A stretch of 52,055 nt of DNA from Pseudomonadota bacterium (GCA_018261615.1 JAGTSE010000040.1:1-52055); one strand, 5' to 3'. Shown: positions 24,448-34,111, numbered from the stretch's first letter. Translations and numbers: made by a program. Notes: generated by a model not told the origin, from the letters alone.

Positions 24448-25767
24448 ATGACCTATCACTTAAAACCACGAGACATTGTTGCTCTGGGCTTTATGACCTT
24501 CGCCTTGTTCGTTGGCGCAGGGAATATCATTTTTCCGCCGATGGTCGGCTTGCAGGCGGGTGAACACGTCTGGATGGCGGCGTTTGGTTTTCTGATTACC
24601 GCCGTAGGCCTGCCAGTGCTGACCGTCGTTGCGCTGGCCAAAGTGGGTGGCGGTGTGGATAGCCTGAGTACGCCGATTGGTAAAGTCGCTGGCGTGCTGC
24701 TGGCAACCGTTTGTTATCTGGCGGTAGGGCCGCTGTTCGCCACGCCGCGTACGGCGACCGTCTCGTTTGAGGTGGGGATCGCACCGCTGACCGGCGATGG
24801 CGCGATGCCGCTGATGATCTACAGCATCGTCTATTTTGCGCTGGTGATCCTGGTGTCGCTCTATCCGGGCAAGCTGCTGGATACCGTGGGCAACTTCCTC
24901 GCTCCGCTGAAAATTATCGCGCTGACCATTCTGTCGATTGCCGCGATAGTTTGGCCGGCAGGCCTTATCAGCCATGCGCTGGAAGCTTATCAGACTGCGC
25001 CGTTCTCTAACGGTTTCGTTAATGGTTATCTGACGATGGACACGCTGGGCGCGATGGTGTTCGGTATCGTGATCGTGAATGCTGCCCGTTCACGCGGCGT
25101 GACCGAAGCGCGTCTGCTGACCCGTTACACCGTCTGGGCCGGGCTGATGGCGGGCGCGGGTCTGACGCTGCTCTATCTGGCGTTGTTCCGCCTGGGTTCA
25201 GACAGCGCGACGCTGGTGGATCAATCTGCTAACGGCGCAGCGATTCTGCATGCTTACGTTCAGCACACCTTTGGTGGCGCGGGCAGCTTGCTGCTGGCGG
25301 CGTTGATCTTCATCGCTTGCCTGGTGACGGCGGTTGGCTTGACCTGTGCCTGCGCCGAGTTTTTCGCGCAGTATCTGCCGTTCTCTTACCGTTCGCTGGT
25401 GTTTATTCTTGGCATCTTCTCGATGGCGGTTTCCAACCTGGGGCTGAGCCACTTGATTCAGATCTCCGTCCCGGTGCTGACGATGATCTACCCGCCGTGC
25501 ATCGTGCTGGTGGTGCTGAGCTTCAGCCGTTCGTGGTGGAACAACTCAACTCGCGTGATTGCACCGGCCATGTTTATCAGCCTGCTTTTTGGTATCCTTG
25601 ACGGCGTGAAAGCATCCGCTTTTGCTGAGCATTTACCGGCCTGGACGCAGCGTTTGCCGCTGGCAGAACAGGGGCTGGCCTGGCTGATGCCGAGCCTGGT
25701 GATGGTGATTCTGGCGGCAGTCTGGGATCGCACCGCAGGGCGTCAGGTGACTTCCAGCGCGCATTAA
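24448..25767 (+). CDS. brnQ: branched-chain amino acid:cation symporter BrnQ (LIV-II)
   Basis: An inner-membrane importer of leucine, isoleucine and valine. It is 439 residues, the E. coli length, with about 12 hydrophobic helices. It begins MTYHLKPRDIVALGFMTFAL. An in-frame ATG at 24334 would add 38 residues with no family counterpart, so I use ATG 24448. It ends RQVTSSAH, as in E. coli, and is followed by a strong terminator. Confidence 0.96.
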   Translation: MTYHLKPRDIVALGFMTFALFVGAGNIIFPPMVGLQAGEHVWMAAFGFLITAVGLPVLTVVALAKVGGGVDSLSTPIGKVAGVLLATVCYLAVGPLFATPRTATVSFEVGIAPLTGDGAMPLMIYSIVYFALVILVSLYPGKLLDTVGNFLAPLKIIALTILSIAAIVWPAGLISHALEAYQTAPFSNGFVNGYLTMDTLGAMVFGIVIVNAARSRGVTEARLLTRYTVWAGLMAGAGLTLLYLALFRLGSDSATLVDQSANGAAILHAYVQHTFGGAGSLLLAALIFIACLVTAVGLTCACAEFFAQYLPFSYRSLVFILGIFSMAVSNLGLSHLIQISVPVLTMIYPPCIVLVVLSFSRSWWNNSTRVIAPAMFISLLFGILDGVKASAFAEHLPAWTQRLPLAEQGLAWLMPSLVMVILAAVWDRTAGRQVTSSAH

Positions 25768-25791
25768 CAGTCGCACAGATACGGTTTGTTT

Positions 25792-25827
25792 AACCACGGG
25801 GTTTGGCGCCCCGTGGTTTTTTATTTT
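25792..25827 (+). terminator. brnQ terminator
   Basis: AACCACGGGG (25792-25801) and CCCCGTGGTT (25809-25818) form a perfect 10-base stem with a T-rich run to 25827, immediately before proY. Confidence 0.92.
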
Positions 25828-25853
25828 TGGGTTGAATAATGGCAGTGGAAACG

Positions 25854-27203
25854 ATGGAAAGTACGAATAAGCTGAAGCGTGGGTTAAGCACCCGCCACAT
25901 CCGCTTTATGGCGCTGGGATCGGCGATTGGCACCGGGCTGTTTTACGGCTCCGCCGATGCCATTAAAATGGCCGGGCCGAGCGTGTTGCTGGCCTACATT
26001 ATTGGTGGCGTAGCCGCGTATATCATTATGCGTGCGCTGGGTGAAATGTCGGTACATAACCCTTCCGCCAGCTCGTTCTCTCGCTATGCACAGGAAAACC
26101 TCGGCCCGCTTGCTGGCTATATCACTGGTTGGACCTACTGTTTTGAAATCCTGATTGTGGCAATTGCCGATGTGACGGCTTTTGGCATCTATATGGGCGT
26201 CTGGTTTCCGACGGTGCCGCACTGGATCTGGGTGCTGAGCGTGGTGATGATCATCTGCGCCATTAACCTGATGAGCGTAAAAGTCTTCGGCGAACTGGAG
26301 TTCTGGTTCTCGTTCTTTAAAGTCGCCACCATTATCATCATGATCCTCGCCGGTTTCGGCATCATCATCTGGGGCTTCGGCAACGGTGGGCAGCCGACCG
26401 GGATCAGCAATTTGTGGAGCCATGGCGGTTTCTTCAGTAATGGCTGGCTGGGCACAGTGATGGCGCTGCAAATGGTGATGTTCGCCTACGGCGGCATCGA
26501 AATCATTGGCATCACCGCCGGTGAAGCGAAAGATCCGGAAAAATCGATCCCGCGTGCTATTAATTCCGTACCGATGCGTATTCTGGTGTTTTATGTCGGG
26601 ACGCTATTCGTCATCATGTCCATTTATCCATGGAACCAGGTCGGTACCGACGGTAGCCCGTTTGTCCTGACCTTCCAGCATATGGGCATCACCTTTGCCG
26701 CCAGCATTCTTAACTTTGTGGTGCTGACCGCCTCGCTTTCGGCGATCAATAGCGATGTTTTTGGCGTGGGTCGTATGCTACACGGCATGGCGGAGCAGGG
26801 CAGCGCACCGAAGATGTTTGCCAAAACCTCCCGTCGCGGTATCCCGTGGGTGACGGTAGTGGTGATGACCGTTGCGCTATTGCTGGCGGTCTATCTGAAC
26901 TACATCATGCCGGAGAACGTTTTCCTGGTGATTGCGTCGCTGGCGACCTTTGCCACGGTATGGGTGTGGATCATGATTTTGCTGTCGCAAATTGGTTTCC
27001 GCCGCCGTCTTTCTGCCGATGAAGTGAAGGCGCTGAAATTCAAAGTACCTGGCGGCGTCATTACCACCATCGTGGGACTGTTGTTCCTTGTGTTTATCAT
27101 CGCGCTGATTGGCTGGCACCCGGAAACCCGTATTTCGTTGTACGTGGGCCTGGCGTGGATTGGGCTGTTGCTGATTGGCTGGAAGTTTAAAAAATCCGCC
27201 TGA
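25854..27203 (+). CDS. proY: ProY, amino acid permease (APC family)
   Basis: A 449-residue, 12-helix permease very close to E. coli ProY (GSAIGTGLFYGSADAIKMAGPS). In E. coli it is a cryptic proline permease; histidine transport has also been proposed. I use ATG 25854 (MESTNKLKRG) with AGTGGA upstream; ATG 25839 is an alternative that adds five residues. The C-terminus stops at WKFKKSA, about ten residues short of E. coli, and the TGA lies inside a REP element. Proline import may matter here because proC appears broken. Confidence 0.93.
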   Translation: MESTNKLKRGLSTRHIRFMALGSAIGTGLFYGSADAIKMAGPSVLLAYIIGGVAAYIIMRALGEMSVHNPSASSFSRYAQENLGPLAGYITGWTYCFEILIVAIADVTAFGIYMGVWFPTVPHWIWVLSVVMIICAINLMSVKVFGELEFWFSFFKVATIIIMILAGFGIIIWGFGNGGQPTGISNLWSHGGFFSNGWLGTVMALQMVMFAYGGIEIIGITAGEAKDPEKSIPRAINSVPMRILVFYVGTLFVIMSIYPWNQVGTDGSPFVLTFQHMGITFAASILNFVVLTASLSAINSDVFGVGRMLHGMAEQGSAPKMFAKTSRRGIPWVTVVVMTVALLLAVYLNYIMPENVFLVIASLATFATVWVWIMILLSQIGFRRRLSADEVKALKFKVPGGVITTIVGLLFLVFIIALIGWHPETRISLYVGLAWIGLLLIGWKFKKSA

Positions 27204-27229
27204 TGGCGGCTACACCTTATCAGGCCTAC
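27198..27229. repeat. REP element overlapping the proY stop
   Basis: GCCTGATGGCGG and CCTTATCAGGCCTAC form a REP-type palindrome. The proY TGA is at 27201-27203 inside it, which probably explains the shortened ProY C-terminus. Confidence 0.8.
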
Positions 27230-27272
27230 AGGTTTTGTCGGCCTGAGAAGTGCAGCGTCACCCGATAGAAAA

Positions 27273-27458
27273 TCACACCACCGGGGTCAGCAACTTTTCG
27301 TCATTGAAGTAACTCACCAGATTATTGATGGTCAGATCCGCCATTGCCTGGTGAGTTTCCACCGTGTTGCTACGCGCAATATCCACTCGAGTCCCTGCAG
27401 ACCCCAGCGCTTCCTGCATTTCACGATTAATGACATGATGCGTTTTCGCTCTGCCGGA
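27273..27458 (-). pseudogene. remnant of a D-isomer-specific 2-hydroxyacid dehydrogenase
   Basis: A 61-codon leftward frame without a start. It reads AKTHHVINREMQEALGSAGT, then RVDIARSN, then TVETHQAMADLTINNL, and ends LLTPVV before TGA. These are the post-cofactor helix, the NIARG strand and the C-terminal helix of GhrB-type dehydrogenases, but the catalytic middle (about 60 residues between IARG and the final helix) is missing. It is a decayed gene between proY and malZ. Confidence 0.7.
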
Positions 27459-27564
27459 TCACATCTGCGCCCCGTCTCTCAGCCCTGTAAAAAAAGTGAA
27501 AGAAGGAGGCGGCAGACGTGTGGGTGTGGAAGAGTGGCGTCATTTTGAGCAAAGGGGATTTTTG

Positions 27565-29382
27565 ATGTTGAATGCATGGCACCTGCCCGTCGCGCCGTTT
27601 GTGAAACAGAATAAAGATCAGTTAATTATCACGCTCTGGCTGAGTGGGATCGGTTTACCGGAGCGGGTGATGCTGCGCACTGAAATCGACAATGAAGAGA
27701 CGCCGCTGGCCATGCACCGACGGCGGAAAACTACGGCGAACGGCGTCAGCGCCTGGCAAGTTGCGCTGGACATCAGCCGCGGGCAACCGCGTCGGCGCTA
27801 CAGCTTTAAGCTACTGTGGGAGAATCGGCAACTGTGGTTTACGCCGCAGGGCTTTAGCCGTTTTCCACCCGCCCGTCTCGAACAGTTCGCTGTTGATGCA
27901 CCGGATGATGGGCCGCAGTGGGTGGCCGACCAGGTCTTCTATCAGATTTTCCCGGATCGTTTTGCGCGTAGCCAGCCGCGTGGTGAACAGCAGGATAAGG
28001 TTTACCATTACCATGCCGCTGGTCATCCAATTGTGCTATGTGACTGGGACGATCCGTTAACGGGTCACTCCGGGGGATCAACCTTTTATGGCGGCGATCT
28101 CGACGGGATCAGTGAAAAGTTGCCTTACCTGAAAAAACTGGGCGTTACCGCGCTCTATCTCAATCCGGTTTTTGTTGCCCCCAGCGTACATAAATATGAC
28201 ACCGAAGATTACCGCCATGTCGATCCGCAGTTTGGTGGCGACGAAGCTTTGCTGCGCCTGCGGCACAATACGCAGCAACTGAACATGCGCCTGATCCTTG
28301 ATGGTGTTTTCAACCACAGCGGTGATTCCCATGCGTGGTTCGATCGGCACAACCGTGGCACTGGCGGCGCCTGTCATAATTCCGATTCCCGCTGGCGTAG
28401 TTGGTACAGTTTTGACGAGCAGGGCCGCGTCCGCGACTGGTTGGGTTATGCCAGTTTGCCGAAACTTGACTATCAGTCGCCGACGCTGGTTGAAGAGATT
28501 TATCAGGGAGAAGAGAGCATTGTGCGCCACTGGCTGAAAGCGCCGTGGAACATGGACGGCTGGCGGCTGGACGTGGTGCATATGCTGGGCGAAGACGGCG
28601 GGGCGCGTAACAATCTGCACCATATTTCGGGGATCACCCGCGCGGCAAAAGAGACACTGCCGCAGGCCTATGTTTTCGGCGAACATTTTGGCGATGCGCG
28701 CCAGTGGCTACAGGCGGATGCTGAAGACGCGGCCATGAACTATCGCGGTTTTACGCTGCCGGTGTGGGCGTTCCTGGCGAATACAGATATTGCCTACGAT
28801 CCCCAGAAGATCGATGCACAAACTTGCGCGACATGGATGGATAACTACCGGGCCGGACTGTCGCATCAGCAGCAGTTGCGTATGTTTAACCAGCTCGACA
28901 GCCATGATACGCCGCGCTTTAAAACCGTGCTCGGCAAAGATGTTGCCCGGCTGCCGCTGGCGGTGATCTGGCTGTTTAGCTGGCCGGGAACGCCGTGCAT
29001 CTATTATGGCGATGAAGTGGGCCTGGACGGGGCGAACGATCCTTTTTGCCGTAAGACCTTCCCGTGGGATAAAAAGCGTCAGGATGCGCAACTGCTGGCG
29101 CTTTACCAGCGTATGGCGAAACTGCGCGCGCGTAGCCAGGCACTGCGGCGCGGCGGCTGCCAGGTGATATATGCCCATGATAATGTGCTAGTTTTTGTTC
29201 GTGTCTGGCAACAACAGCGCGTACTGGTGGCGATCAACCGCGGCGAAGCCTGCGAAGTGGTGCTGGAGGGCTCGCCGCTGTTAGAGGGGAAAAACTGGCG
29301 GCTTCAGGAAGGTACAGGTACGCTACAGGATGATGTGCTGACGCTTTCAGCTACCAGTGCATCTGTCTGGTCTGCCGCCTGA
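27565..29382 (+). CDS. malZ: maltodextrin glucosidase MalZ
   Basis: A cytoplasmic GH13 enzyme that releases glucose from the reducing end of maltodextrins. It is 605 residues, as in E. coli, starting MLNAWHLPVAPF at ATG 27565 with AAAGGGGA upstream. The N-terminal domain is about 1-120. The catalytic barrel has DGVFNHSG, GWRLDVVH (nucleophile Asp), VFGEHFG (acid Glu) and LDSHDTPR. In E. coli it belongs to the MalT regulon; I could not place a convincing MalT box in the upstream 100 bases. Confidence 0.96.
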   Translation: MLNAWHLPVAPFVKQNKDQLIITLWLSGIGLPERVMLRTEIDNEETPLAMHRRRKTTANGVSAWQVALDISRGQPRRRYSFKLLWENRQLWFTPQGFSRFPPARLEQFAVDAPDDGPQWVADQVFYQIFPDRFARSQPRGEQQDKVYHYHAAGHPIVLCDWDDPLTGHSGGSTFYGGDLDGISEKLPYLKKLGVTALYLNPVFVAPSVHKYDTEDYRHVDPQFGGDEALLRLRHNTQQLNMRLILDGVFNHSGDSHAWFDRHNRGTGGACHNSDSRWRSWYSFDEQGRVRDWLGYASLPKLDYQSPTLVEEIYQGEESIVRHWLKAPWNMDGWRLDVVHMLGEDGGARNNLHHISGITRAAKETLPQAYVFGEHFGDARQWLQADAEDAAMNYRGFTLPVWAFLANTDIAYDPQKIDAQTCATWMDNYRAGLSHQQQLRMFNQLDSHDTPRFKTVLGKDVARLPLAVIWLFSWPGTPCIYYGDEVGLDGANDPFCRKTFPWDKKRQDAQLLALYQRMAKLRARSQALRRGGCQVIYAHDNVLVFVRVWQQQRVLVAINRGEACEVVLEGSPLLEGKNWRLQEGTGTLQDDVLTLSATSASVWSAA

Positions 29383-29439
29383 ATCGCCACGCGACGATGG
29401 GCGGTTGTTACGTCTCCCCTTTAGTGAAGGCGATAGTAC

Positions 29440-32088
29440 ATGGATGGTCTTTTAATATTCGGCGTGGTAGTGCTGTTTCTGGCGCTGGTAGTGGTGCCCG
29501 TTGTGGCGATAACCGCATGGCGGCGCAGTGTCGCCACGCAGAATGAACTTCTGCAATTGCAGCAGCGGCTGAGCTTACTTGAACAGCGCCTGACGAAAAC
29601 GGCGGAAAGCAGTGAATCGATGTCAGCCGTGGCTGTCCCGGCGCCAGCTCGCGAAGTGATTAAAACTCCCCAAGCTCCCACATCAGCGGTTAATCCGTGG
29701 AAACATAAGGCCGAATCGCCAACGGTCGTTGTTAACAGGCGCGCTGTAAAGACAGCGAAGCCGGAGAACGCTTCCTGGGGCATGGTCACTTCTCTGGCGC
29801 GCTGGTTTATGCAGGGCAATCCACTGGCAAAACTGGGCATTGTGCTGCTATTTATCGGCCTCTCCTTCTTGTTGCGTTATACCGTGGAGTACGCTCTGTT
29901 CCCGCTGGAATTGCGGCTGGCGGCCGTGGCATTGGTCGCCCTGGTGCTGCTGGGACTAGGGTGGCGATTACGGCATAAGCAAACTGTTTTTGCCCTGATA
30001 CTGCAAGGTGGAGCGGTTGGTGCGCTCTACTTAACCGTGTTCGGCGCATTTCGCTTGTGGCAGATGTTGCCGATGACACTGGCCTTTGGGCTGCTAATTG
30101 TTATTTGTGCGGCAAGCGTCGGGCTGGCAGTGCTACAACAGGCGCTGAGCCTGGCGCTGCTGGCCAGTCTTGGAGGCTATCTGGCGCCGATACTCCTCTC
30201 TACCGGTGGTGGCAGCCATGTCGCACTATTCTCGTTTTACTTACTGCTCTCGGCGGGCATTCTCGCCATCAGCCTCTGGCAGCACTGGCGCGAGCTGAAT
30301 CTTCTGGGGATGTTCTTCACATTTGGCGTTGCCGGGCTGTGGGGCATGGATACCTACCGCCCGGAATTTTATCTGAGCTGCCAGCTCTTCCTGATTGCCA
30401 ACATTCTGATCTTCGGCGTATTGAGCGTAGCGTTGTCACTTCGCGCACAGCGTCGGGGTGAACGCATTATTGATGGCGTATTGCTGTTTGCGCCGCCGCT
30501 GGTGGGTTTTGGTATGCAGTACGCTATTACTTGCCACTGGCACTACGGACCGGCGTTTAGCGCCCTGGGTTTTGGTCTTTTCTATCTGACACTCGCGACC
30601 ATAGCACTGAAGCACTACCCGACGGCGGCAAAACCGCTGGTACTGGCAGCACTGGCGCTGGGCGGCGCGTTTGCCACACTGGCGATCCCACTGGCGCTTT
30701 CAGCGCGCTGGACGGCAATGGCCTGGGCGCTGGAAGGGCTGGGAATCTTGTGGCTTGGCGTGCAGCAAAACCAGCGGCGTATGAGCTACAGCGGCAGTGC
30801 CTTGTTGTTGCTGGCGCTGTGTAGCGCGCTATGGGCGTCAGCCGATGGGCTTAATGCTTTGTCGACCTTGTTGATCTTTGCTGTGCTGAGCGGCTGTTGG
30901 CTGGCTGGCGCATGGTTGTGGCGTGGGATCCGGCGCGAAGGAAGCGGGTTGCTGCTGGCCGGCGCGGTAGCGTTCTGGGTGGTCGCGCTGGGCGGTGCGG
31001 CACAGCTGGTTTTACCGGCTGCGGTGCATACCGGGTTTGGCGTACTGGCGCTGTTGGCGCTTTCAGTGTGGTTGTGGCGCGCGGGCAGCCTGCGCACATC
31101 ATGGCCGGAGCTGGGGTACGCCCGGTGGCTGTTATGGCCTGGCATGGCGCTGATGCTGGGCTGGCAGATAACATCGCAAGGGCATGTCCTGGCGGCGGGA
31201 TGGCCTAATCTCGTCTGGTGTATTGCTCTGCCTTCCGCTTTGCTGCTGCTCTACAGGGATAACGGCACTGTGCCGGCGCGCGTATCGCAAGGGTTGCATA
31301 TCTCCCTGTTCTGGATGCTGTTGCTGGCGGCAGGTAGTGAAGTCTGGTGGTTTGTCGATGGGCTGGCATGGGGACTGGAGCCCTGGCAGAGCGGGTTGCC
31401 GATGGCTGCCGGTGGACTGGCAATCGCGCTGGTGCTGGCGGCAATCCGCCATGCGTTCTGGCCGTTTTGTATCTGGCCTGCGTTATATGGAGCGCTGGCG
31501 CTACTGCCGGTAGTGCCTGTGCTGTTGGGCTGGCTGCTGTTCGCTAACCTCGGCGACGGTGTGGTGATGGCGATGCGTTATCTCCCGCTGATTAACCCAC
31601 TAGAAGAAGGAGCGGCATTCGCACTGGTTGGCGTCTGGCTGTATAGCCGTTTTGCCGAAATCCACTACCCGACGGTGGCACCACAATTGTGGCGTGCGCG
31701 CCCATGGGTACTGGCGGCGCTTGGTTTCTGGTGGCTTAACGGCGCGTTGCTACGGTTGCTGGCATATTACGGCGAGGTGGCGTGGAATGCGGGCAGTTTG
31801 TGGCAATCGCGATTGGTCCAGACCAGCCTGGCGCTGTTCTGGATGTTGATTGCGCTGGTGGTGATGATTCGCGCGACGCGTCAGCATGCACGCCATCAAT
31901 GGCTATGCGGCAGTGTGCTGCTGGGCGTCGTATTACTTAAATTGATACTGGTAGACAGCGCCGGAGGTGGTGGGCTATCGCGGGCGATCGCCTTTATTGG
32001 CGTGGCGGTACTGGTGCTGATTGTGGGCTATTTTTCACCCCTGCCGCCAAAGGCTGTGCGGGAACAGGATAAGGGAGAAGAACAATGA
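29440..32088 (+). CDS. DUF2339 polytopic membrane protein
   Basis: 882 residues. An N-terminal anchor (about 2-25) is followed by a Gln/Leu-rich coiled stretch (about 30-55), a Pro/Ala linker and then, from about residue 125 to the end, a near-continuous series of more than 20 hydrophobic helices with Trp-rich loops. This is the DUF2339 architecture. The function is unknown. Its last 4 bases overlap the start of the next gene (ATGA), so the pair is translationally coupled. It is absent from this position in E. coli K-12, where acpH follows malZ. Confidence 0.85.
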   Translation: MDGLLIFGVVVLFLALVVVPVVAITAWRRSVATQNELLQLQQRLSLLEQRLTKTAESSESMSAVAVPAPAREVIKTPQAPTSAVNPWKHKAESPTVVVNRRAVKTAKPENASWGMVTSLARWFMQGNPLAKLGIVLLFIGLSFLLRYTVEYALFPLELRLAAVALVALVLLGLGWRLRHKQTVFALILQGGAVGALYLTVFGAFRLWQMLPMTLAFGLLIVICAASVGLAVLQQALSLALLASLGGYLAPILLSTGGGSHVALFSFYLLLSAGILAISLWQHWRELNLLGMFFTFGVAGLWGMDTYRPEFYLSCQLFLIANILIFGVLSVALSLRAQRRGERIIDGVLLFAPPLVGFGMQYAITCHWHYGPAFSALGFGLFYLTLATIALKHYPTAAKPLVLAALALGGAFATLAIPLALSARWTAMAWALEGLGILWLGVQQNQRRMSYSGSALLLLALCSALWASADGLNALSTLLIFAVLSGCWLAGAWLWRGIRREGSGLLLAGAVAFWVVALGGAAQLVLPAAVHTGFGVLALLALSVWLWRAGSLRTSWPELGYARWLLWPGMALMLGWQITSQGHVLAAGWPNLVWCIALPSALLLLYRDNGTVPARVSQGLHISLFWMLLLAAGSEVWWFVDGLAWGLEPWQSGLPMAAGGLAIALVLAAIRHAFWPFCIWPALYGALALLPVVPVLLGWLLFANLGDGVVMAMRYLPLINPLEEGAAFALVGVWLYSRFAEIHYPTVAPQLWRARPWVLAALGFWWLNGALLRLLAYYGEVAWNAGSLWQSRLVQTSLALFWMLIALVVMIRATRQHARHQWLCGSVLLGVVLLKLILVDSAGGGGLSRAIAFIGVAVLVLIVGYFSPLPPKAVREQDKGEEQ

Positions 32089-33461
32089 CAACATGGCATG
32101 GAGTAGTGCTGGCAGCGCTGATAACGGCAACGGGCGCGGCGATAAGCAGTGAACCGCTCCCGGATTCACCGCAGGATTATGCGTTTGGCGCCACGCTTGA
32201 TTTGCCGCAACCGGCTTCCTGGTATCGCGTGGATCTGCCGCTGGATGTCTACACGCAAAGTACGTGGCCAGATTTGCGTGATGTACGGGTGTTTAATCGT
32301 GACGGAGAGCGAGTGCCGTTTACGCTGGAAACACAAAGTGCGGCAACCCACGCGCCTGCCGCCATTCCACTGCGCGTCTTTCCGCTCGACTCTTCACCGA
32401 TTGAAACCGGTGCGCAAGGGCAAAATGTGGTGCGTTTGCACTCCTCATCTGGCGTCGATATTCGTATTGAAGGCGAGCCTACAGAGGTTGTTGGACAGAG
32501 TTATTTGCTGGCGCTGCCAGAAAATATGCCCGAGACCTTTACGCTGACACAACTGAAGTTGACGTGGCCAGAATCTGTAGCGAAATGGCGTAGTAAAGTG
32601 ACGCTCTTTTTCAGCGCTGATATGCGTAGCTGGACAACATTACAGGAAAATGCGCCGGTGATGGAACTGGCGAGCGGTAACGACCGGTTGAAACTCGATC
32701 AGATAAACGTCAATCAATCTATGTCCGCTGATGGCGTACGTTATTTACTGATGGTGTTTGATACGCCAAACCTGCCGGTGACGATTACGCAGGTCACGGC
32801 AACGCTGGGCAGCGAGCCAATGCCATTGGCGCAGGTGCAGATAGCGGGCCGCGGGCAGCGGGTTTCTTCCACTGAGGCGCAATACCAGTGGGCGCAACCA
32901 CAGCCGTTAAGTTCACTGTCGGTAAAACTAGCTGAAGGGAGCGTCCTGCCAGTGGAGATCGCGTTACGCAGTAGCGCCAGCGCTGGATGGCAACCACTCA
33001 GTAAAACCGTGTTGTGGCAACGTAATGAACAGACTTCTGCGCCAATCGCGTTGCCGGAGGGAGTGGTGCAGGCGGTGCGCATTACCACGCTGGATGCGCG
33101 TTTACCGGGAGAATTACCGCAGATGAGCGGCAGTCGCTCGCGGCAATCGCTGCTGTTTAATGCCCAGGGCAAAGGGCCATTTATGTTGGCCTGGGGTAAC
33201 CGGGCGGCGGTTCCTGCCGCCGTGACCCTGGATGCGCTGATCCCGGAGGCCTTACGTAAACAAAACGATCTTGCCGCGATCCCGGCAGTACAAGTGGCAG
33301 AGCGAATGACGCCTGGCGGGCAGGATCGGCTGACGGCGACGTCGCCTGCTGAACGGCAGGAAATGTGGAAAACGTGGTTGGTGTGGGGCGTATTGCTGCT
33401 GGGGGTGGTGGTGCTGGCGTGGATGGCGCTGCGTATCTGGCGTGAAGTAAAAAAACGCTAA
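32085..33461 (+). CDS. DUF3999 membrane-anchored exported protein
   Basis: 458 residues. The signal peptide is about residues 1-21, followed by a large beta-rich exported domain (about 25-425) beginning with the YRVDLPLDVYTQS block, one C-terminal transmembrane helix (about 432-452) and a short basic tail. This is the DUF3999 layout, which usually accompanies a DUF2339 gene, so the two probably form one envelope complex. There are no recognisable catalytic motifs and no cysteines stand out. It is followed by a strong terminator. Confidence 0.85.
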   Translation: MTTWHGVVLAALITATGAAISSEPLPDSPQDYAFGATLDLPQPASWYRVDLPLDVYTQSTWPDLRDVRVFNRDGERVPFTLETQSAATHAPAAIPLRVFPLDSSPIETGAQGQNVVRLHSSSGVDIRIEGEPTEVVGQSYLLALPENMPETFTLTQLKLTWPESVAKWRSKVTLFFSADMRSWTTLQENAPVMELASGNDRLKLDQINVNQSMSADGVRYLLMVFDTPNLPVTITQVTATLGSEPMPLAQVQIAGRGQRVSSTEAQYQWAQPQPLSSLSVKLAEGSVLPVEIALRSSASAGWQPLSKTVLWQRNEQTSAPIALPEGVVQAVRITTLDARLPGELPQMSGSRSRQSLLFNAQGKGPFMLAWGNRAAVPAAVTLDALIPEALRKQNDLAAIPAVQVAERMTPGGQDRLTATSPAERQEMWKTWLVWGVLLLGVVVLAWMALRIWREVKKR

Positions 33462-33463
33462 CA

Positions 33464-33493
33464 AAAAGGCCCGCAGTCCAGTGCGGGCCTTTT
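33464..33493. terminator. bidirectional terminator after DUF3999 gene
   Basis: AAAAGGCCCGCA (33464-33475) and TGCGGGCCTTTT (33482-33493) form a perfect 12-base stem with A and T flanks, serving both the DUF3999 gene and the convergent peroxiredoxin gene. Confidence 0.93.
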
Positions 33494-33508
33494 ATCAAAC
33501 GCTGTCGA

Positions 33509-34111
33509 TTACAGGCTGGAGACGTTTTCGCTCAGGTATTTCGCCACGCCATCCGGAGAGGCGTTCATCCCTTCTTTACCTTTTTCCCACTGCGCCGGGC
33601 AAACTTCGCCGTGCTCTTCGTGGAATTGCAGCGCGTCAACCATACGCAGCATTTCGTCGATGTTACGCCCCAGCGGCAGGTCATTCACCACCTGATGGCG
33701 CACGATGCCGTTTTTGTCGATCAGGAAAGAACCGCGCAGCGCAACGCCTGCGTCCGGGTGTTCAATACCGTAAGCCTGCTGTATTTCACGTTTGATATCT
33801 GCAACCATCGCGTATTTTACCGCGCCGATACCGCCTTTCTCAACCGGCGTGTTACGCCATGCGTTGTGAACGAACTCGGAGTCGAAGGAGATGCCAACCA
33901 CTTCGACGCCGCGTTTCTGGAACTCTTCGTAGCGTTTGTCAAAAGCGATCAGTTCAGACGGGCAGACGAAGGTGAAGTCCATCGGCCAGAAAAACAGCAC
34001 GGTGGTTTTGCCGCTGGTGTGCTGTTTGAAATTAAAGTTTTCAACGATTTCACCGCTGCCCAGTACGGCTGCCGCTGTAAAATCTGGTGCTTGACGAGTG
34101 ACCAGTACCAT
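33509..34111 (-). CDS. peroxiredoxin C (typical 2-Cys, AhpC/TSA family)
   Basis: A 200-residue thiol peroxidase. The peroxidatic cysteine is C50 in DFTFVCPSE and the resolving cysteine is C171 in GEVCPAQW. A YF-type C-terminal tail is not obvious, which suggests an enzyme less easily over-oxidised. It is not the E. coli ahpC, whose locus is elsewhere with ahpF; no reductase lies nearby, so it probably depends on thioredoxin or AhpF in trans. It is leftward and alone. Confidence 0.92.
   Translation of the reverse strand: MVLVTRQAPDFTAAAVLGSGEIVENFNFKQHTSGKTTVLFFWPMDFTFVCPSELIAFDKRYEEFQKRGVEVVGISFDSEFVHNAWRNTPVEKGGIGAVKYAMVADIKREIQQAYGIEHPDAGVALRGSFLIDKNGIVRHQVVNDLPLGRNIDEMLRMVDALQFHEEHGEVCPAQWEKGKEGMNASPDGVAKYLSENVSSL

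Noticed and set aside
25884..26471. Leftward frame opposite proY
   Set aside because: It is His/Asp-rich antisense of a membrane protein gene, a common artefact of GC-rich third positions.
27480..27564. MalT box before malZ
   Set aside because: GAAGGAGGCGG is purine-rich but does not match GGGGA(T/G)GAGG well enough.
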